Assembly (NCBI RefSeq): GCF_019343105.1 | Contig: NZ_CP073764.1 | Coordinates: 930,001 to 994,000, forward strand | Direction: 5' to 3' | From: Methylovirgula sp. HY1 | GTDB taxonomy: Bacteria; Pseudomonadota; Alphaproteobacteria; Rhizobiales; Beijerinckiaceae | DNA: 64,000 nucleotides | Shown: piece by piece, positions 63,845 to 64,000 of the stretch | Numbering within the stretch: position 1 is the first letter of the stretch | How the letters are laid out: each line of letters opens with the position of its first letter | Translations under genes and position numbers: made by a program | The notes under the pieces: model-generated | Told to the model about the DNA's origin: nothing | Seen by the model: only the letters and a program-made list of their open reading frames with translations | Databases searched by the model: none

Positions 63845-64000
63845 TCACTCCGGCGCCGCGACACATCCCCCTTGCAAGGGCGCCTTGACACCTGTCGTCG
63901 TCGGAAAGCTGATCGGCATATCCTTCAGGCGCCGCACGGCGAGATAGGCGAAGGCCTGCGCTTCCATGCCGTCGGCCGACCAGCGAAGCGAATCCGCGAG
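63845..64000 (-). CDS. anmK: anhydro-N-acetylmuramic acid kinase (C-terminal end only)
   Basis: The last 51 residues of a leftward gene cut by the window edge. They read LADSLRWSADGMEAQAFAYL, then AVRRLKDMPISFPTTTGV and a short tail. DGMEAQAFAYLAVR and the SFPTTTGV ending match the C-terminus of AnmK, which phosphorylates anhydro-MurNAc during cell-wall recycling. The call rests on a short segment. Confidence 0.8.
   Translation of the reverse strand, partial: LADSLRWSADGMEAQAFAYLAVRRLKDMPISFPTTTGVKAPLQGGCVAAPE

Overview
The window is GC-rich chromosome of an alphaproteobacterium of the order Rhizobiales. The str and rif ribosomal/RNA polymerase operons, the ExoR-like regulator, the rhizobial-type suf operon, Irr-type iron boxes and the short 441-residue ProS all fit that order. 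A lanthanide-type PQQ methanol dehydrogenase module points to the Beijerinckiaceae/Methylocystaceae neighbourhood, but the genus cannot be fixed from the sequence alone.

Layout. 1-19386 is one long leftward block: tuf (5' part only), fusA, rpsG, rpsL, rpoC, rpoB, rplL, rplJ, rplA, rplK, nusG, secE, tRNA-Trp, a YbjQ-like gene and a second tuf. 19503-19805 is a small conserved hypothetical. 20465-28944 is a rightward, tightly packed nine-gene operon: a cytochrome c oxidase (coxB with a fused cytochrome c, coxA, coxC), a small membrane protein, a haem lipoprotein, a dihaem cytochrome, a XoxF-type methanol dehydrogenase, its cytochrome c (xoxG) and its periplasmic partner (xoxJ). This reads as a self-contained alcohol-to-oxygen electron transfer chain.

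29269-38008 is mixed accessory chromosome: CsbD, tRNA-Gly, an ArsB/SLC13 permease, an ExoR-like Sel1 protein, divergent mntR/mntH, a ketopantoate-reductase-like gene, a gene-poor AT-rich patch with a tRNA relic, and a PilZ protein. 38042-44715 is leftward housekeeping: lolD, lolC/E, proS, glmS, glmU. 45101-50053 is rightward: opgG and opgH for periplasmic glucans, then an FTR1 iron permease behind an Irr-type box. A DEAD-box helicase (rhlE-like) and a GlcG/HbpS-type protein follow.

52554-62669 is the leftward suf iron-sulfur operon (cysteine desulfurase, sufB, sufC, sufD, sufS, sufT ... sufA), with a second Irr-type box on its promoter. It is interrupted between sufT and sufA by a wrbA-pirin-lysR module. 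The window closes with an alpha/beta hydrolase and the 3' end of anmK.

A dispersed palindromic repeat family occurs at least six times between 31.3 and 63.8 kb, often touching gene 3' ends. The most interesting items are the xox-cox operon with a catalytic oxidase subunit lacking several residues normally treated as essential for proton pumping, the cytochrome that looks like a fusion of its two neighbours, and the two Irr boxes placed differently relative to their promoters.
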